A stretch of DNA of 64,000 nucleotides from Hermatobates lingyangjiaoensis (GCA_026182355.1 JAPFBL010000319.1:353476-417475), one strand, 5' to 3'. Counted from the first letter of the stretch, positions 35,330-45,479 are shown. Notes: generated by a model not told the origin, from the sequence alone. A program made the numbers and translations.

Positions 35330-36076
35330 GCTGGTCGTGCGCGTATCTCCGTAAGTTTTTGTAGTGGCTGATTTACACTGTAGTTTTGGTCCGAGAATGG
35401 ATCGTAGTTGTAATACTTTCAGTATCATAACATTTGTTCCTGGTGTCTGTCTTTTGATATATGCAATTGTTTATCCAAGCATACCAATATCATTGGAGAT
35501 ATATTCAATGAATATGTCGTCGTTGTTTAACGTAGTCTATCTGCAATCCATAAAAACTCAAACTCAACTCACCTCGAAGATTGTTCACTCCATTCCTTAA
35601 CAATCACACCTACTCTATTCTTTTTAATAAAACGTCTTGTATTTCCTATAACTCTGTTTATGGTTTGGACTGAATGTGCTTTTGATGTGGGCTTAGCTTC
35701 AACAAAGCTGTGATTGTGTATGAATAATCACAAATCTTCGGTTCATAAGTACAGACACTCTCCCATTAATATTCATATCAATTTTCACGGACTCATTTTT
35801 AATGACATGTTTCCATGTGCAAATTTCTAAGCTGAGTCTAACATTCTACCTCTGCAATCATATAGAGAGCTTCAAAGGAAGCTCATATTGTTTCCTTGAA
35901 GGCAGATCTGCATGTGGCTCAACCGGAATCGCTATTTATTCATAATTTATCTTGTTTATTTACTATTTATTTTAACAAGATAAATTCAGCATTTTATTTA
36001 TTTTTTCGTGTATTATGCATTTTTTAAGGGATATTTTGACTGTTTACTTATTATTATTAAAATAATTCACTTTAAT
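35330..36076. other. Unclassified, less A+T-rich start
   Basis: 35330-35620 has balanced composition and a 78-residue frame without recognisable motifs. GCTTCAACAAAGCTG near 35700 recurs as GCTTCAACTAAGCTG at about 63587, a hint of an unclassified repeat. Confidence 0.35.
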
Positions 36077-36086
36077 TTATTCTGAA

Positions 36087-36249
36087 ATTAAAGTAATGTG
36101 CAAACGGTTTCCGTGTCGGGTATTGCCAGGAAATAGGATGTGGTTTTTTAGTGGGTCGGGACCCCCAACCCCACATACCCTGAGCAAGACGTCTTGCTAA
36201 GGGATCTGATGAACAGATTTTTCCACATCCTACGACGAAAAAAAAAAAA
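36087..36249 (+). mobile_element. Short A-tailed retroposon R3, copy 2
   Basis: Flanked by TTATTCTGAA (36077-36086 and 36250-36259). The core from 36103 is nearly identical to 17131-17260. It contains TCGGGACCCCCAACCCCACA, AAGACGTCTTGC and TAGGATGTGG paired with CCACATCCTA, and ends in a long A run. Two copies with separate flanking duplications support RNA-mediated insertion. Confidence 0.8.
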
Positions 36250-36299
36250 TTATTCTGAATTTTATTTTATTATTGTTTTACTTTTTATTTTACATTTTT

Positions 36300-36479
36300 T
36301 CTTGTCTTCCCTCCCTTCTAATAATTACAACTGAAAAGGGTACTGTAATCTTGGCTTGCCTTCCAAGCGGTTCATTCCAACCTCTTAATAACTATAGATG
36401 ACGAATATATCAAGTATATAATCAAAATTAAAACTTTCGTAAACAAAACTTAAAACAAGGACTATTAATGAAACATGGA
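36300..36479. other. No recognisable gene
   Basis: Short interval without support for any feature. Confidence 0.4.
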
Positions 36480-36700
36480 AAACACACAGACAACACTGGT
36501 AAAAACTCATAACAATATTTTAACATCTGTCGTCATAACCAGATGTCTAAGTATTAAAGCAACGGTGTTTGTTTGTGTATTTTATTATGCAAATATCTAA
36601 AAGTTAGAGAAAAGGCATACAAACGTGTCACATAACTCACTTTTCTATTTCAACACTTGTCATCAAAATAAGTGGCTGCTAGATGAACAGGCACTGACGC
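36480..36700 (-). mobile_element. Two degraded H2-like Penelope ends
   Basis: Minus strand: 36636-36672 reads TTGATGA-C-AAGTGTT-GAAA then TAGAAAAGTGAGT, the H2 3' word with a C-to-T change in the core. 36500-36545 reads ATGACGA-C-AGATGTT-AAAA then TATTGTTATGAGT, a second, more decayed copy in the same orientation. Confidence 0.5.
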
Positions 36701-36849
36701 TATTTAGATAAGATGAATTACTTGAGTTGTTGCCTAGCCTGACCAATTCTCCTTCTAATGTTGATGTATATCGAAATATAAAACCGATAGTTTTATCTGT
36801 GTTAGTTTTTCTCTGTAATTTCACGTATTGTCTTCCTGATTTTTTTTTT

Positions 36850-38320
36850 ATATATTGTGATGCAGTCCAGTTTGAAACAATATGCGATTATTAACATAAC
36901 CTAGCGATTAAATGTTGTCATTCAAAGAAAAATAACTGCTGTTTCCCACCGGGTGTTAATTCGCTCCATATATGGTACCACTATTTTATTCCAAGACAAA
37001 GATGTCAGTTCTTCTCCTGCACATTTGACGTTATTGGTTTGTTGAGATCCATCAAAAAGAATTGTAATTATTTTAAAGCAAATCTAAATGTTGAACTACA
37101 TAACATTGTATTTAATTAATTTGATTAATTAGCTGTGCCAAATTAGCGTTATTTGCTTTTGTCTGAAAAGCTGTTATGGTGAAAGCGACAGTTGAAGCAA
37201 CTGATGTACAGGAATCACGGTAGGCAAGAGTGCAGCAAAAGAAGAGAGGTTTACAGACAGAAGGTGCAGATGTGGCGCAATACGGAGGCCTGCTTGTGAA
37301 ACATTGCGTCCTCACATGGACTCCAGTTTGCCAATTAAGGATATCGTGTCTATACTAGCCAAAGTGCTTCAGAGTAAGATAAATTCAACAAAAATATACT
37401 TACTTCTCAACAGGCAAAAACTAGAACATAAAAATTACATTTCTTCGTTAAAATCTTCAAAAAATAAATTATACAAGTAATATGTTACTGTTAATAAAAA
37501 GTTAAATTTTAACATTATTGAAATTATGTTTGTAATTTTCAGAACGAGTATTTTCAACTTCTACTTCCAGAAACTAACTGATATAAGCAATATGTACGTT
37601 AAATCATCTTATATACAAAAGGGTGTAATGTAAGGATGTATTAATAGATTTTTTAATAGAATTATTCAATTTATACTACCAATGTAATAATTAATTATTC
37701 TACTTTAGTATAAGTTCAAAAGATTCGAACTCAAATGTTGACGGATTTACATGTTTTGAGGTCCCCAAAGACGTTTTATGAGGTTTTTTCGATGATGGAG
37801 GTTCGAGTCTAGTTCATGGCTTTAGATTTTGCATGTGGAAGATCACACATGCTGTGCTTATACTCTCAGAGTAGAACGTAACTGTGTAAAATTTAGAACT
37901 GGAAATGATATATAAAACTTATAAAGACTGGCCTTTAAAAGCAAATATTTGTCCGGATTTTAACTTTCATATATGGGATTGGCTGCATGAAGCGCCTTTT
38001 GACTCTCCCAAACATAGGCTGGAAGTCTTAACATTATTTGACCTTTTTTTAAATTTATTTACTGGCTAATTAACTTTTTTTTTGCCATGGTAATTTGCGT
38101 TGTCTTCTCACTTGGTTAGCCGTTTGTTATGTGGTATTAATATTTATCCACAAGGAAATTTTACAGTACCTTGGGAAATGCTTAGTTTTTAGGCTTTATA
38201 ATTGTCTATATTATCAAGTCAACCTCTTTGTAGCGTTTGTGACAGATGGCTTGATAAATTGTTTGTGACTCACGTTTGATTGCCTGAGTAATAGTACCAA
38301 TGCGTGATGCAGCATTGTGC
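36850..38320. other. No recognisable gene; contains a short shared module
   Basis: TTACATGTTTTGAGG and ACGTTTTATGAGGTTTTTTC (37746-37795) recur at 59847-59890, indicating an unclassified dispersed repeat. The 67-residue minus-strand frame at 37112-37315 is Cys-rich but not recognisable. Confidence 0.4.
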
Positions 38321-38321
38321 G

Positions 38322-38440
38322 AGCCCGCCTTCGCGAGGTCACCTTGGACGCTCCAGGGTTTTAGCCATATTGTGTTTGAGCCCTAGAGTGACTAAAGGGC
38401 TAAAGAGCATGTTAAACGTCAGCCTGGTTTGGTTTTGTGT
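38322..38440 (+). repeat. Dispersed repeat R6, copy 2
   Basis: G+C-rich partner of 21541-21690 in the same orientation, sharing GCGAGGT, CACCTT, GCTCC and CTAAAGGGC words in order. Confidence 0.6.
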
Positions 38441-38449
38441 TATGACCAA

Positions 38450-40115
38450 AAAGCCCTAGGTACACTATGATCAAAACAAGTGTAAAATTTAAGACATGTG
38501 ATATAGAATCAATCTGCTGATGGAGCTCCCATAAAACTAAAATGCATGCCAAATGAGCTAGCTTTATAACACCAAAGGTTTAAATAAATAAGTATGAGTG
38601 CTCAAAACGGTCAACTCACTAAAATAAATGTATCCCACACAAGTTAATTTTGATATTAGATGAATATTTTTACAAACTTTAAATACAAAGAGCGTTTCAT
38701 CACCTTTTTTTGGTGACCTTTTTCGAGCACTGTCATGGTAAAAGCAGTGTTTCTATGTTGTATTACATAACTCCAATGTTCACAGAACTAAGAACCCATT
38801 TTGATAGATGTAACATATCGACCATCACAGTAAAAAGAAGTCGCCAAACACTGAGTAAGGATTGAACAACTAACAAGAATGTAACCAAGTCCTTTTAAAA
38901 TAACTTTATTGTACTTTATTTTTCCACTATAATAAAGGAAAAATATAGCTCTTATAGCACTTAGAAAGCCGCACTTATAAGTCCACGACCGGAAATAGAA
39001 CCCTAATACATTAGCAAGAATCGTACTAAATCTTATTAATGTAACCTGATTACACATTATTATTATTATTCACCTTAATCAGTGGGTAATTCTTGAGTGT
39101 GGGTAAACACTTTGAACACTGCACTCATAATCCCCTAATTGAAACACTGGCAAATCACGAATTATATAATTACGTAACCAATCTAACTTAAATATACCAA
39201 AAAAAACGTAAAATCATGTGATCATTAAAATTAAAAATTCATGGATGGTTAGCTCCTCTGCCGGTTTTAATTATTTGTGATTTGTCATTACTAATTAGAT
39301 CTTCTTAAATTCTAATTCAATTGCAATAATTGCAATTGCCAACGTTAAAGTAGGTTAGCTTCTTCTTCTTCTTATGTAAAAGTATAGGTATTTTTATTTA
39401 ATTTAAATCCAAATCATTTTAATTACGATCTTAATTAAACAAAAATATATTTTTCATGAAATGTTACTGTATGTATAGAATCAAATTAAATTTAAAACTG
39501 CTGAATATAATAAATATATTGTCCGTCTTTACTTAGTCTCGTTAAAGTTCTCACATTTATGTTCAGATGCATATCATACTAAACTTACACCGAAGACGAA
39601 GCAGCAACGAAAATTAATCGTTGACGTTTAAGATATAATCTTTCTTTAATAAGTAAGGTTGGCTTCTATGTAAATAATTCCATTTGGTCAGTATAAATTA
39701 TTACTGTGTCATTTATATCTTGCGTATTTGACTATATATTAAATATATTTTCTTTCTACTTAATAAACCTATTTACAATAATTTTATTCTGAATCTAAAT
39801 TACTAGTCCTTGTGTAAGACAGATGTTCTTAAGCTTCAAGTTCGCCTGTGTGACGTCATCCGTTGGAGCAGACTAAGGACGGAAGCTGACGACACGTGAC
39901 CATCTGTTGATTACGTCACCTTGTTCCTAAACGCTTCCTTTGGTCTTTGAGCGAATCCAAGTGGTCCACTAACTTATCCAACCGTACAATAATTATTAAT
40001 ATTATAATTATAAGTCTTATAGTCATCTGAAACTTATAGAGCTTATCAGATAATTATTTGTCCTCGGAAAAGAAAATTTTTATTTTCTACTATATATATA
40101 TATTCTTGGAGGCAT
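38450..40115. other. No recognisable gene
   Basis: A+T-rich, apart from a more balanced stretch at 39840-39960 with no motif. A short CTT run lies near 39361-39375. The 89-residue minus-strand frame at 38788-39057 has no family signal. Confidence 0.4.
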
Positions 40116-40121
40116 ATTTTG

Positions 40122-40512
40122 TTGAAATGTACCGCAGCTTCGGCATTTACCACTTTCAAACTAAGCTGCTCCAGTTTCCTAAGAGTCTTACGAAAAGAAG
40201 GTGGTAATTCCCAACTAAGTTGTCCAAAAGGTAAGACTTACATTTCTAACCTGACAATGACTATTGCATAGTCGAAAGCTTGTGTTTATAAATAGTAAGT
40301 TATGTTAAATTATTTACCTGCGATGTTTGTCTTTCAGTTGTGTTAAAACTGTTGATAGTTATTAAAGTGCTTCAAAGAAAGTGTCTCAATGTCCTTTGGA
40401 CAACTTATTTAGGAATTACCACCTTCTATTCGTAAGATTGTCAGGAGACTGGAACAGCTTAGTTTGAAAGTCGTAAATGCCGAAGCTGCGTACATTTCAG
40501 CAAAATATATAT
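40122..40512. mobile_element. H5 Penelope-like inverted pair
   Basis: The left arm (about 40130-40232) and right arm (about 40408-40508) are reverse complements with scattered mismatches. Both carry GCAGCTTCGGCATTTAC and AGTTGTCC words, which also mark the arms of 62187-62989, so the two palindromes belong to one family. The centre holds one hammerhead-like motif. Confidence 0.75.
40240..40300 (+). ncRNA. Hammerhead-like motif, class H5 (one core change)
   Basis: CTGACAA (40251-40257), extra T, perfect 6-bp stem II GACTAT-TGC-ATAGTC (40259-40273), GAAA (40274-40277), GCTTGTG. CTGACAA differs from CTGANGA at the base corresponding to G8. Stem III is not obvious (AAGCTT is self-complementary). 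The family member at 62796-62825 has the intact CTGAAGA. Confidence 0.55.
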
Positions 40513-40588
40513 ATGAATAATAATCAAGGTAACACTAGATTTAATGTATGGATTAATATACCACAATGAAAATAATTTGAGAAAAAAT

Positions 40589-40624
40589 GCTCTAAGGCCT
40601 TTCGTCAACACATCATCAGAGAGC
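40589..40624 (-). ncRNA. Hammerhead ribozyme motif, class H3, intact core
   Basis: Minus strand: GCTCT, CTGATGA (40613-40619 in reverse), extra T, GT-GTTG-AC, GAAA (40600-40603 in reverse), GGCCTT, AGAGC. Stem I has five perfect pairs. It lies about 225 bp downstream, on the same strand, of the Penelope-like coding remnant at 40849-41769, the position expected for the element's terminal repeat. Confidence 0.72.
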
Positions 40625-40848
40625 AAGTGAACTAAAAAATAATAAATACTTGTTAACCTGGTTGATTGAAGCTACCAACAATTCTAATGACTTCAATTAA
40701 CTAGGTATATATTTATTTATTTATTTGTAGTAGCTCTCTGATGAGATAGTCTAAAATTTTTTGCCTCATATGTATATATATGATGTTGCTGGTCTGAATA
40801 CTGGGCGATGATTGGCTGTCGGCTGGCGTGTAGCTGGTCGCTGGTCAC

Positions 40849-41769
40849 CTAGAAGCTGCAGTGTGCGTGACAACCCAGTTGTTGACGATTGATTAATGGG
40901 TCATTTTTCATTATTTTTAGGGCTTCATATATTTGTAGTCTGGCTGGGTCATTGACTTGCTTTAGAATGGTGGGGTTTCTCGTACAAGGTCTTGGCGGGT
41001 AAGTTTTCTTCCATGTTCATTGCAGGTGTATCTAGTGATGGCTCTTGCTTGTAAGTGCATTGTCAGTCGTCGTGAGAGTGTGGTCGATGTCATACCGATA
41101 TATTTTAAATTGGCTAGGAGATCACAATCTCCCATATTGCAGTTATATTTATATATGATATTAGTCTTTCGGAGCTCTGCGATGACTGTATCTGGGCTAT
41201 TTTTCGTTACCAGGTTCGCAGTGGTTCTAATTTTGTTATAAATATGAAGCTGAGACGTTCATTTTCATTATTGTATTTTACATTTTTGCGAATAATTTGT
41301 TTCAACACTCTTTCATCTTCTTTATACGCCTCTGTGTACGGATTCTTATAGTATACTTTATGGACTGTGCTACTTGGGTCGGTTGTTTGATTAGTAATGC
41401 TGGTCCGGGTTTTAAGATAAGCGTTCACTACTTTACCAAAAGATGTGTTGCTACAGCCATTGCTGATAAATATTTGCCTTAGTTGAGAGATTATTTCGTG
41501 AAACAACTGCCATTATGAAGAAGTCTTGTATGTCCTATGTACTAGAGCATGAATAGTCCCTATTTTTTAGCGTTCGGGGCACTCACTTTTTTCGTTAATA
41601 TATATTCCTGGTCCGTTAGTTTTTGGTATACGGATATGCTGTAACTTGATATACGGCCGACGATGTGCACATCCAGGAAGTTGGTTTGGCCCTCTTCACC
41701 TTCCTCATGAGTGAAGATCAGTTCAGACAATTTTTGGAATGCAGTTTTTAGTGCTTCCAGTTCTTCTTA
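40849..41769 (-). pseudogene. Decayed Penelope-like element ORF: RT thumb plus GIY-YIG endonuclease
   Basis: Minus-strand reading from 41769 gives LKTAFQKLSELIFTHEEG, then TNFLDVHIVGRISSYSISVY, matching the NFLDv...sfSVYrK region of PLE reverse transcriptases. A linker follows (FHEIISQLRQIFISNGC, then DERVLKQIIRKNVKYNNENE). After a frameshift comes IYNKIRTTANLVTKNSPDTV and a GIY-YIG nuclease: NIIYKYNCNMGDCDL, KYIGMTSTTLSRRLTMHL, RYTCNEHGRK and the segment with the catalytic glutamate, RLQIYEALKIM, ending near LINRQQLGCHAHCSF. Order and spacing are those of PLEs, whose RT copies RNA at a nick made by the fused GIY-YIG domain. At least two frameshifts and one stop (after VSAPNAKK) make it non-functional. 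The 5' part of the RT (fingers and palm, including the catalytic Asp pair) is not present upstream of about 41770. The nearby motif at 40589-40624 may belong to the same insertion. Confidence 0.88.
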
Positions 41770-41934
41770 ATTTATCTTTTATTCACTTATTTTTTATTTT
41801 TGTTTAGGTTTTTTACTTGTGCTAATAGTTTCTGTTTTCATTCATTATTATTTATTTTGCTTTTATTTCTTTATCTAACCTTCCCTCCCCTCCTTCTGTA
41901 AGTTGGCTACACTGTTTGAGTGCTTCTTCAAGAC

Positions 41935-42060
41935 CGCTGGCCAGTCGTTGTCTGCCTGCGGAGCGACTCGCTTCTATCTTCCTGAGGACGAGGCCATCGA
42001 AATATACTAGTAAGTTTCTGTTTCATTTTTGTGTGTTCTTTTTGTCAATTTATTTTTGAA
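41935..42060 (+). mobile_element. H2 Penelope-like end with hammerhead-like core
   Basis: Close copy of 27780-27890: shared TCGTTGTCTGCCTGCGGAGC, CTGAGGA (41982-41988), extra C, GA-GGCCA-TC, GAAA, TATACTAGTAAGT, and the tail word TTTTGTGTGTTC. Outer stem I is ACTCGCT with AGTAAGT. Stem II is only about two pairs, so function is doubtful. Confidence 0.6.
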
Positions 42061-42170
42061 TCTAATTCACAGTCGATACTTTTATCAATACATATATATA
42101 TATATACAAAATTGTCACAATAACACGTGATATAAATATTCAGGTAACTCACAAATGATTGAAGATAATC

Positions 42171-42208
42171 GCACTGAGGCCTTTCGTTTTCACGTCGTCA
42201 GAGAGCAA
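42171..42208 (-). ncRNA. Hammerhead-like motif, class H3 (left arm)
   Basis: Minus strand: GCTCT, CTGACGA, extra C, GT-GAAA-AC, GAAA, GGCCTC, AGTGC. The core is intact and stem III is minimal, but one stem I pair is lost (AGTGC for AGAGC). Confidence 0.68.
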
Positions 42209-42361
42209 GTGAATACAAGTTGTGGGCAGGTTATGGATGAAGGAATCGTTAAACAAATCAAGACTGGTTCTAATGTAAAAGGGAAAAATATTGTCCATGA
42301 TGCCAATCCTCATCCAACTTTAAATCAAAATCCATAACCTGCCAACAACTTGTATTCACTT

Positions 42362-42397
42362 GCTCTCTGACGACGTGAAAACAAAAGGCCTCAGAGC
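42362..42397 (+). ncRNA. Hammerhead-like motif, class H3 (right arm)
   Basis: GCTCT (42362-42366), CTGACGA (42367-42373), extra C, GTGAAAAC, AAAA in place of GAAA (42383-42386), GGCCTC, AGAGC (42393-42397). Stem I is perfect, but the G12 position is mutated. Its lesion differs from that of the opposite arm. Confidence 0.62.
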
Positions 42398-42455
42398 GAT
42401 TATATGCAATCATTTGTGGTGAGTTACCTGAATATATATATATATATATATATAT

Positions 42456-42825
42456 AAAGATTTCACATAAACACGTGAAACAACAATCAATGATAAACCA
42501 CAATAAGAAATGGGAAAACAAGACTAAGATCTTTCAGCCTCTTCAAAGAGGGTTGACAGCTAGTGGATAGTTTTTTTTTACTTTTTCTTACTGTACTCCT
42601 TTGTTTCCCCAAACATCCCTTTCTGGGCATTAGTCCTTTCCTGTGCTTTCACCCTTTTAAAATACCACTCTTCCCTCCCACTCTTCTCAACTCCTCACCA
42701 GATGTTTTCTGCATCTAGTGTTCAGTTGGGTTTTTGACTCTGACGAAGACCACTTGTTACGGTTGAAAGATCTTAGTCTTGTTTTCCCATTTCTTATTGT
42801 GGTTTGATCATTGATCATATATATA
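42456..42825 (+). mobile_element. H1 Penelope-like partial copy
   Basis: The left end has the outer segment (AAAGATTTCACATAAACACG) and a short inverted arm to about 42538. A unique body follows (TTTTTCTTACTGTACTCCTT, CTTTGTTTCCCCAAACATCC, shared with 5940-6060). The right arm ends at TTTGATCATTGATC without the outer segment. TA tracts on both sides hide any TSD. Confidence 0.8.
42736..42778 (+). ncRNA. Hammerhead ribozyme motif, H1 class, intact core
   Basis: GACT, CTGACGA (42740-42746), extra A, GACC-ACTTGTTAC-GGTT (four pairs), GAAA, GATCTT, AGTC (42775-42778). Stem I is perfect and extends through TTGGG / CCCATT. Confidence 0.75.
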
Positions 42826-42839
42826 TATATTTATATATA

Positions 42840-44150
42840 TTTTATATATACATTTATTTATATGTATATACAACTGAAACAAATGTAGAAGTATTCTTTT
42901 TTTTCTTTTTAATTAGCAATTACTAAACTTTTGTTTTTTCTGAAGCTACTCGTATATTGCAAAATTTTACCAATTAATTTCGAAATAGTGAAAGATGGAA
43001 AAAAATAACATAACATTGATTTCAATTTGCACTTATAAAGGAAGCTTTACTACAAAAGGAAATATATCATCACATTATTATCATCACATTATCATAAATA
43101 ATAAATGATAATGTGATTATTAATCACATTAATATAAATAAATGATAATGATAATTATTAAATGTGAATAATATCATAATATCATCACATTATTATAAAA
43201 ATCTGCCTTATCTCGTGGATTGTTATAGTTGTCTGACTGGTTTTGTAAGTATCGTACTTTCAATTATGACTTCAAGTAGATAGTCTGACTTGAAGATGCA
43301 CACGTGTGAAACCTGTCTGACGACTCCCACTACGATTTACGAGGATGGTAGTTTTTATGATGATATTATGTTTACTAACCACTGAGTCTGTAACAATATA
43401 TGCGAGTAGGTATCGAACAATATCATACTAGGCACCTTATTGAATAAATGACTTAATTTAAAGGAACTGTATAAAATAATTTATCAAATCAAATGATTCT
43501 TTGATCTTCTTTAAGCTAGAGATTTAAAAAGTGATTGGATAACCTAACATTGACTACAAAAATGAAACAAATTGCGATAAAAAATTTTACCAAATAAATC
43601 AAGAAAACACATGTGTCATAAATCAATATTTAATTCTAAATGCAGAAATTGTATTTTGTTTACAGCATGTTCAAGCCGTGTTCTGTTATATTTCAGTAAC
43701 ATGTTGGAGGTCATATGATGTATTTATTAACACATTTATACTAATGTGTTAATATATGTTGTTACGTTTCTCTTACCATATGTCATTTCCACAAATTTTC
43801 TTTTTCTACATCTAACGAAACAATGGATTTCTTAAATCTGTTTTTCGTGATTATTATGATTTTGACATCACAAAGATTATAGTCCTCGAGAAATATATAT
43901 TGTAATAGATCTCACAATCCAGAAGAACTAAAGAGGAACATAACAACTTATATATTAACAATATCAATGTAAATGTTATTTACAATGTTGCCTGAAACAT
44001 GATGAAAACATTTCGTGCTTGTATTCTTCATCGTAACAGTCTAATTTTTCCATATTGAATTAATTTTTTCTATAGTTAATAATAATAAATTATATTATTG
44101 TTAATACCGAATAGATTTTAGAAATATCATCATAGGAATATACCATGCCA
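42840..44150. other. No recognisable gene
   Basis: 43070-43200 is a low-complexity stretch of ATCATCACATTAT-type words with internal self-complementarity. Nothing else is supported. Confidence 0.45.
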
Positions 44151-44289
44151 CACCGAATATTCTCTTTATATCTCCACCAGAATCGGAACTCATCCATTGT
44201 CAGGAGCAAGCAGAGCTCATACTTCAATTTTCTCTTGATAATGGATGGATTTCAAAATCGATAGAGTTATAAAGAGAATGTACGGGGTG
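44151..44289. repeat. Small palindrome, possibly a PLE-like end
   Basis: CACCGAATATTCTCTTTAT (44151-44169) pairs with ATAAAGAGAATGTACGGGGTG (44269-44289) with mismatches. The inside has CCATTGTCAGGAG, whose reverse (CTCCTGACAATGG) resembles the start of a decayed hammerhead, followed again by CTCTTGATAATGGATGG in forward sense. Confidence 0.4.
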
Positions 44290-44520
44290 AGATAAAATAT
44301 TTCTATAATACTATTATTACAAATATTTTCGCTTGTGATATGAGCGCCTTTTCAATCACATGTCAAAACAAACACAAAGAAAAATAGCGACTTTTTTCTG
44401 ACAAAAGTTAGCTCTGGATCTATACATAAAAGAGATAGAACGTACATAGTCTATTAATATTAGGATGGAATTTGGGAAGAATTATATGAAAAAAATAAAC
44501 TTACTCCCTATCTATTCAAC

Positions 44521-44580
44521 ATTAGTTAGCAGTTAGTCTGCATGCTACTCCATCGCAGACCACGAGTTCATAGCTTATGG
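44521..44580 (+). mobile_element. SINE-A head, 5' side of an interrupted copy
   Basis: Weak tRNA-like head: TAGTTAGCAGTTAGTCTGC followed by a B-box-like CGAGTTCATAGC. The rest of the SINE continues at 45306 after the hAT element. Confidence 0.55.
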
Positions 44581-45305
44581 CAGTGTTTCTCAAACGTGTT
44601 TGAGTATTGCCCCCCTTAAGACACAATTTGATATGCCACCGCCCCCTAAAGAATTTAATTCTATAATATACAATATTTTTTAAATTTCAAAATATATTAC
44701 ATGTAAATAAGTCATAAGATGCAGAAAAATGTTAGATAAACTCAAACATTGTTTAAATTCATTTTTTTTTGACTAGAATTGAATTTAAAAAGAAGTTTAT
44801 AAAACGAACAGAAATTTTCAGTGACAATTGTCTGTCGTGTGGACAGCGCTTTATGGCAGTTTATCATTCGTACATAATGGTAAAATGTAATATCTAGAGA
44901 TATGCTTGACTATGCAGAACAACATCTTACATTCATTCTTCAGATACAATACAATTTTCTACGAGCCGCAAATAACCCCCTTCACTCCATAAAAGTTACC
45001 TGTTGACTGACAGTGCTTACTCGGTGATTACATCCAACAAGATGGAAAACAAGAACAGTCGCAGGTTTTCCCGCGTGCCATATACAATGACTGCAGTGTG
45101 AGGTACTCCTAGTTATAGAACAAGTAGTAAATAGAATTCTTTCAACCTATTTATTACTTGAATAACTGTATATTCACCTCTCTTGTATGTTCAACGCCTC
45201 CTTCTGTATATTCTAAACCCCCATAAAAGGCAGCATTTCTAACCGACCCCTTGAACTTGTTTAACGCTCCTAAGGGGGCGGTATCGACCATTTTGAGAAA
45301 CACTG
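44581..45305. mobile_element. Non-autonomous hAT-type DNA transposon
   Basis: Inverted termini CAGTGTTTCTCAAA (44581-44594) and TTTTGAGAAACACTG (45291-45305) fit the CAGnGnTTCTCAA ends of hAT elements. The flanks GCTTATGG (44573-44580) and GCTTACAG (45306-45313) are an 8-bp target-site duplication with two changes, the hAT length. Subterminal CCCCCTTAAG and CCTAAGGGGGCG are also inverted. No transposase frame is present. It is inserted in a SINE. Confidence 0.88.
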
Positions 45306-45470
45306 GCTTACAGGGACACTAGATGCGTTTGTCTGAGGGATAAACAGATATTGTGCACGTTGTACCTTAACTACTAAACGGTCTGTCCTGAGCATTCACG
45401 CTGTCAGGCACTCATCAAAAGATTTTAAATAACTTCTGCATGACAAGGATCCTAATTCTAGTTCAAAATA
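45306..45470 (+). mobile_element. SINE-A body, 3' side of the copy interrupted by hAT
   Basis: CTGAGGGATAAACAGAT, then CTAAACGGTCTGTCCTGAGC, then GCTGTCAGGCACTCATCAAA follow the order of the SINE-A body (GTCGTCCCTCGG.., TTAAACCGTCGGTCCCGAGC, GATGTCAGGTACTCGTTAAA). It is strongly diverged. Confidence 0.7.
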
Positions 45471-45479
45471 ATCAAGCCA

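Larger units (their letters stand above)
42138..42435. mobile_element. H3 Penelope-like inverted pair (arms of about 103 bp)
   Basis: The left arm 42138-42240 and right arm 42331-42435 are near-identical reverse complements (ends ATATTCAGGTAACTCAC and GTGAGTTACCTGAATAT), around a spacer of about 90 bp. The two 60-83 residue frames are mirror images produced by the palindrome. Each arm carries an H3 hammerhead motif. Confidence 0.85.

Noticed and set aside
37112..37315. Cys-rich 67-residue minus-strand frame as a small secreted protein
   Set aside because: No signal-peptide-like start and no conserved cysteine pattern that I recognise.
42155..42521. Two frames with similar residue strings on opposite strands
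   Set aside because: They are mirror products of the H3 palindrome, not related genes.
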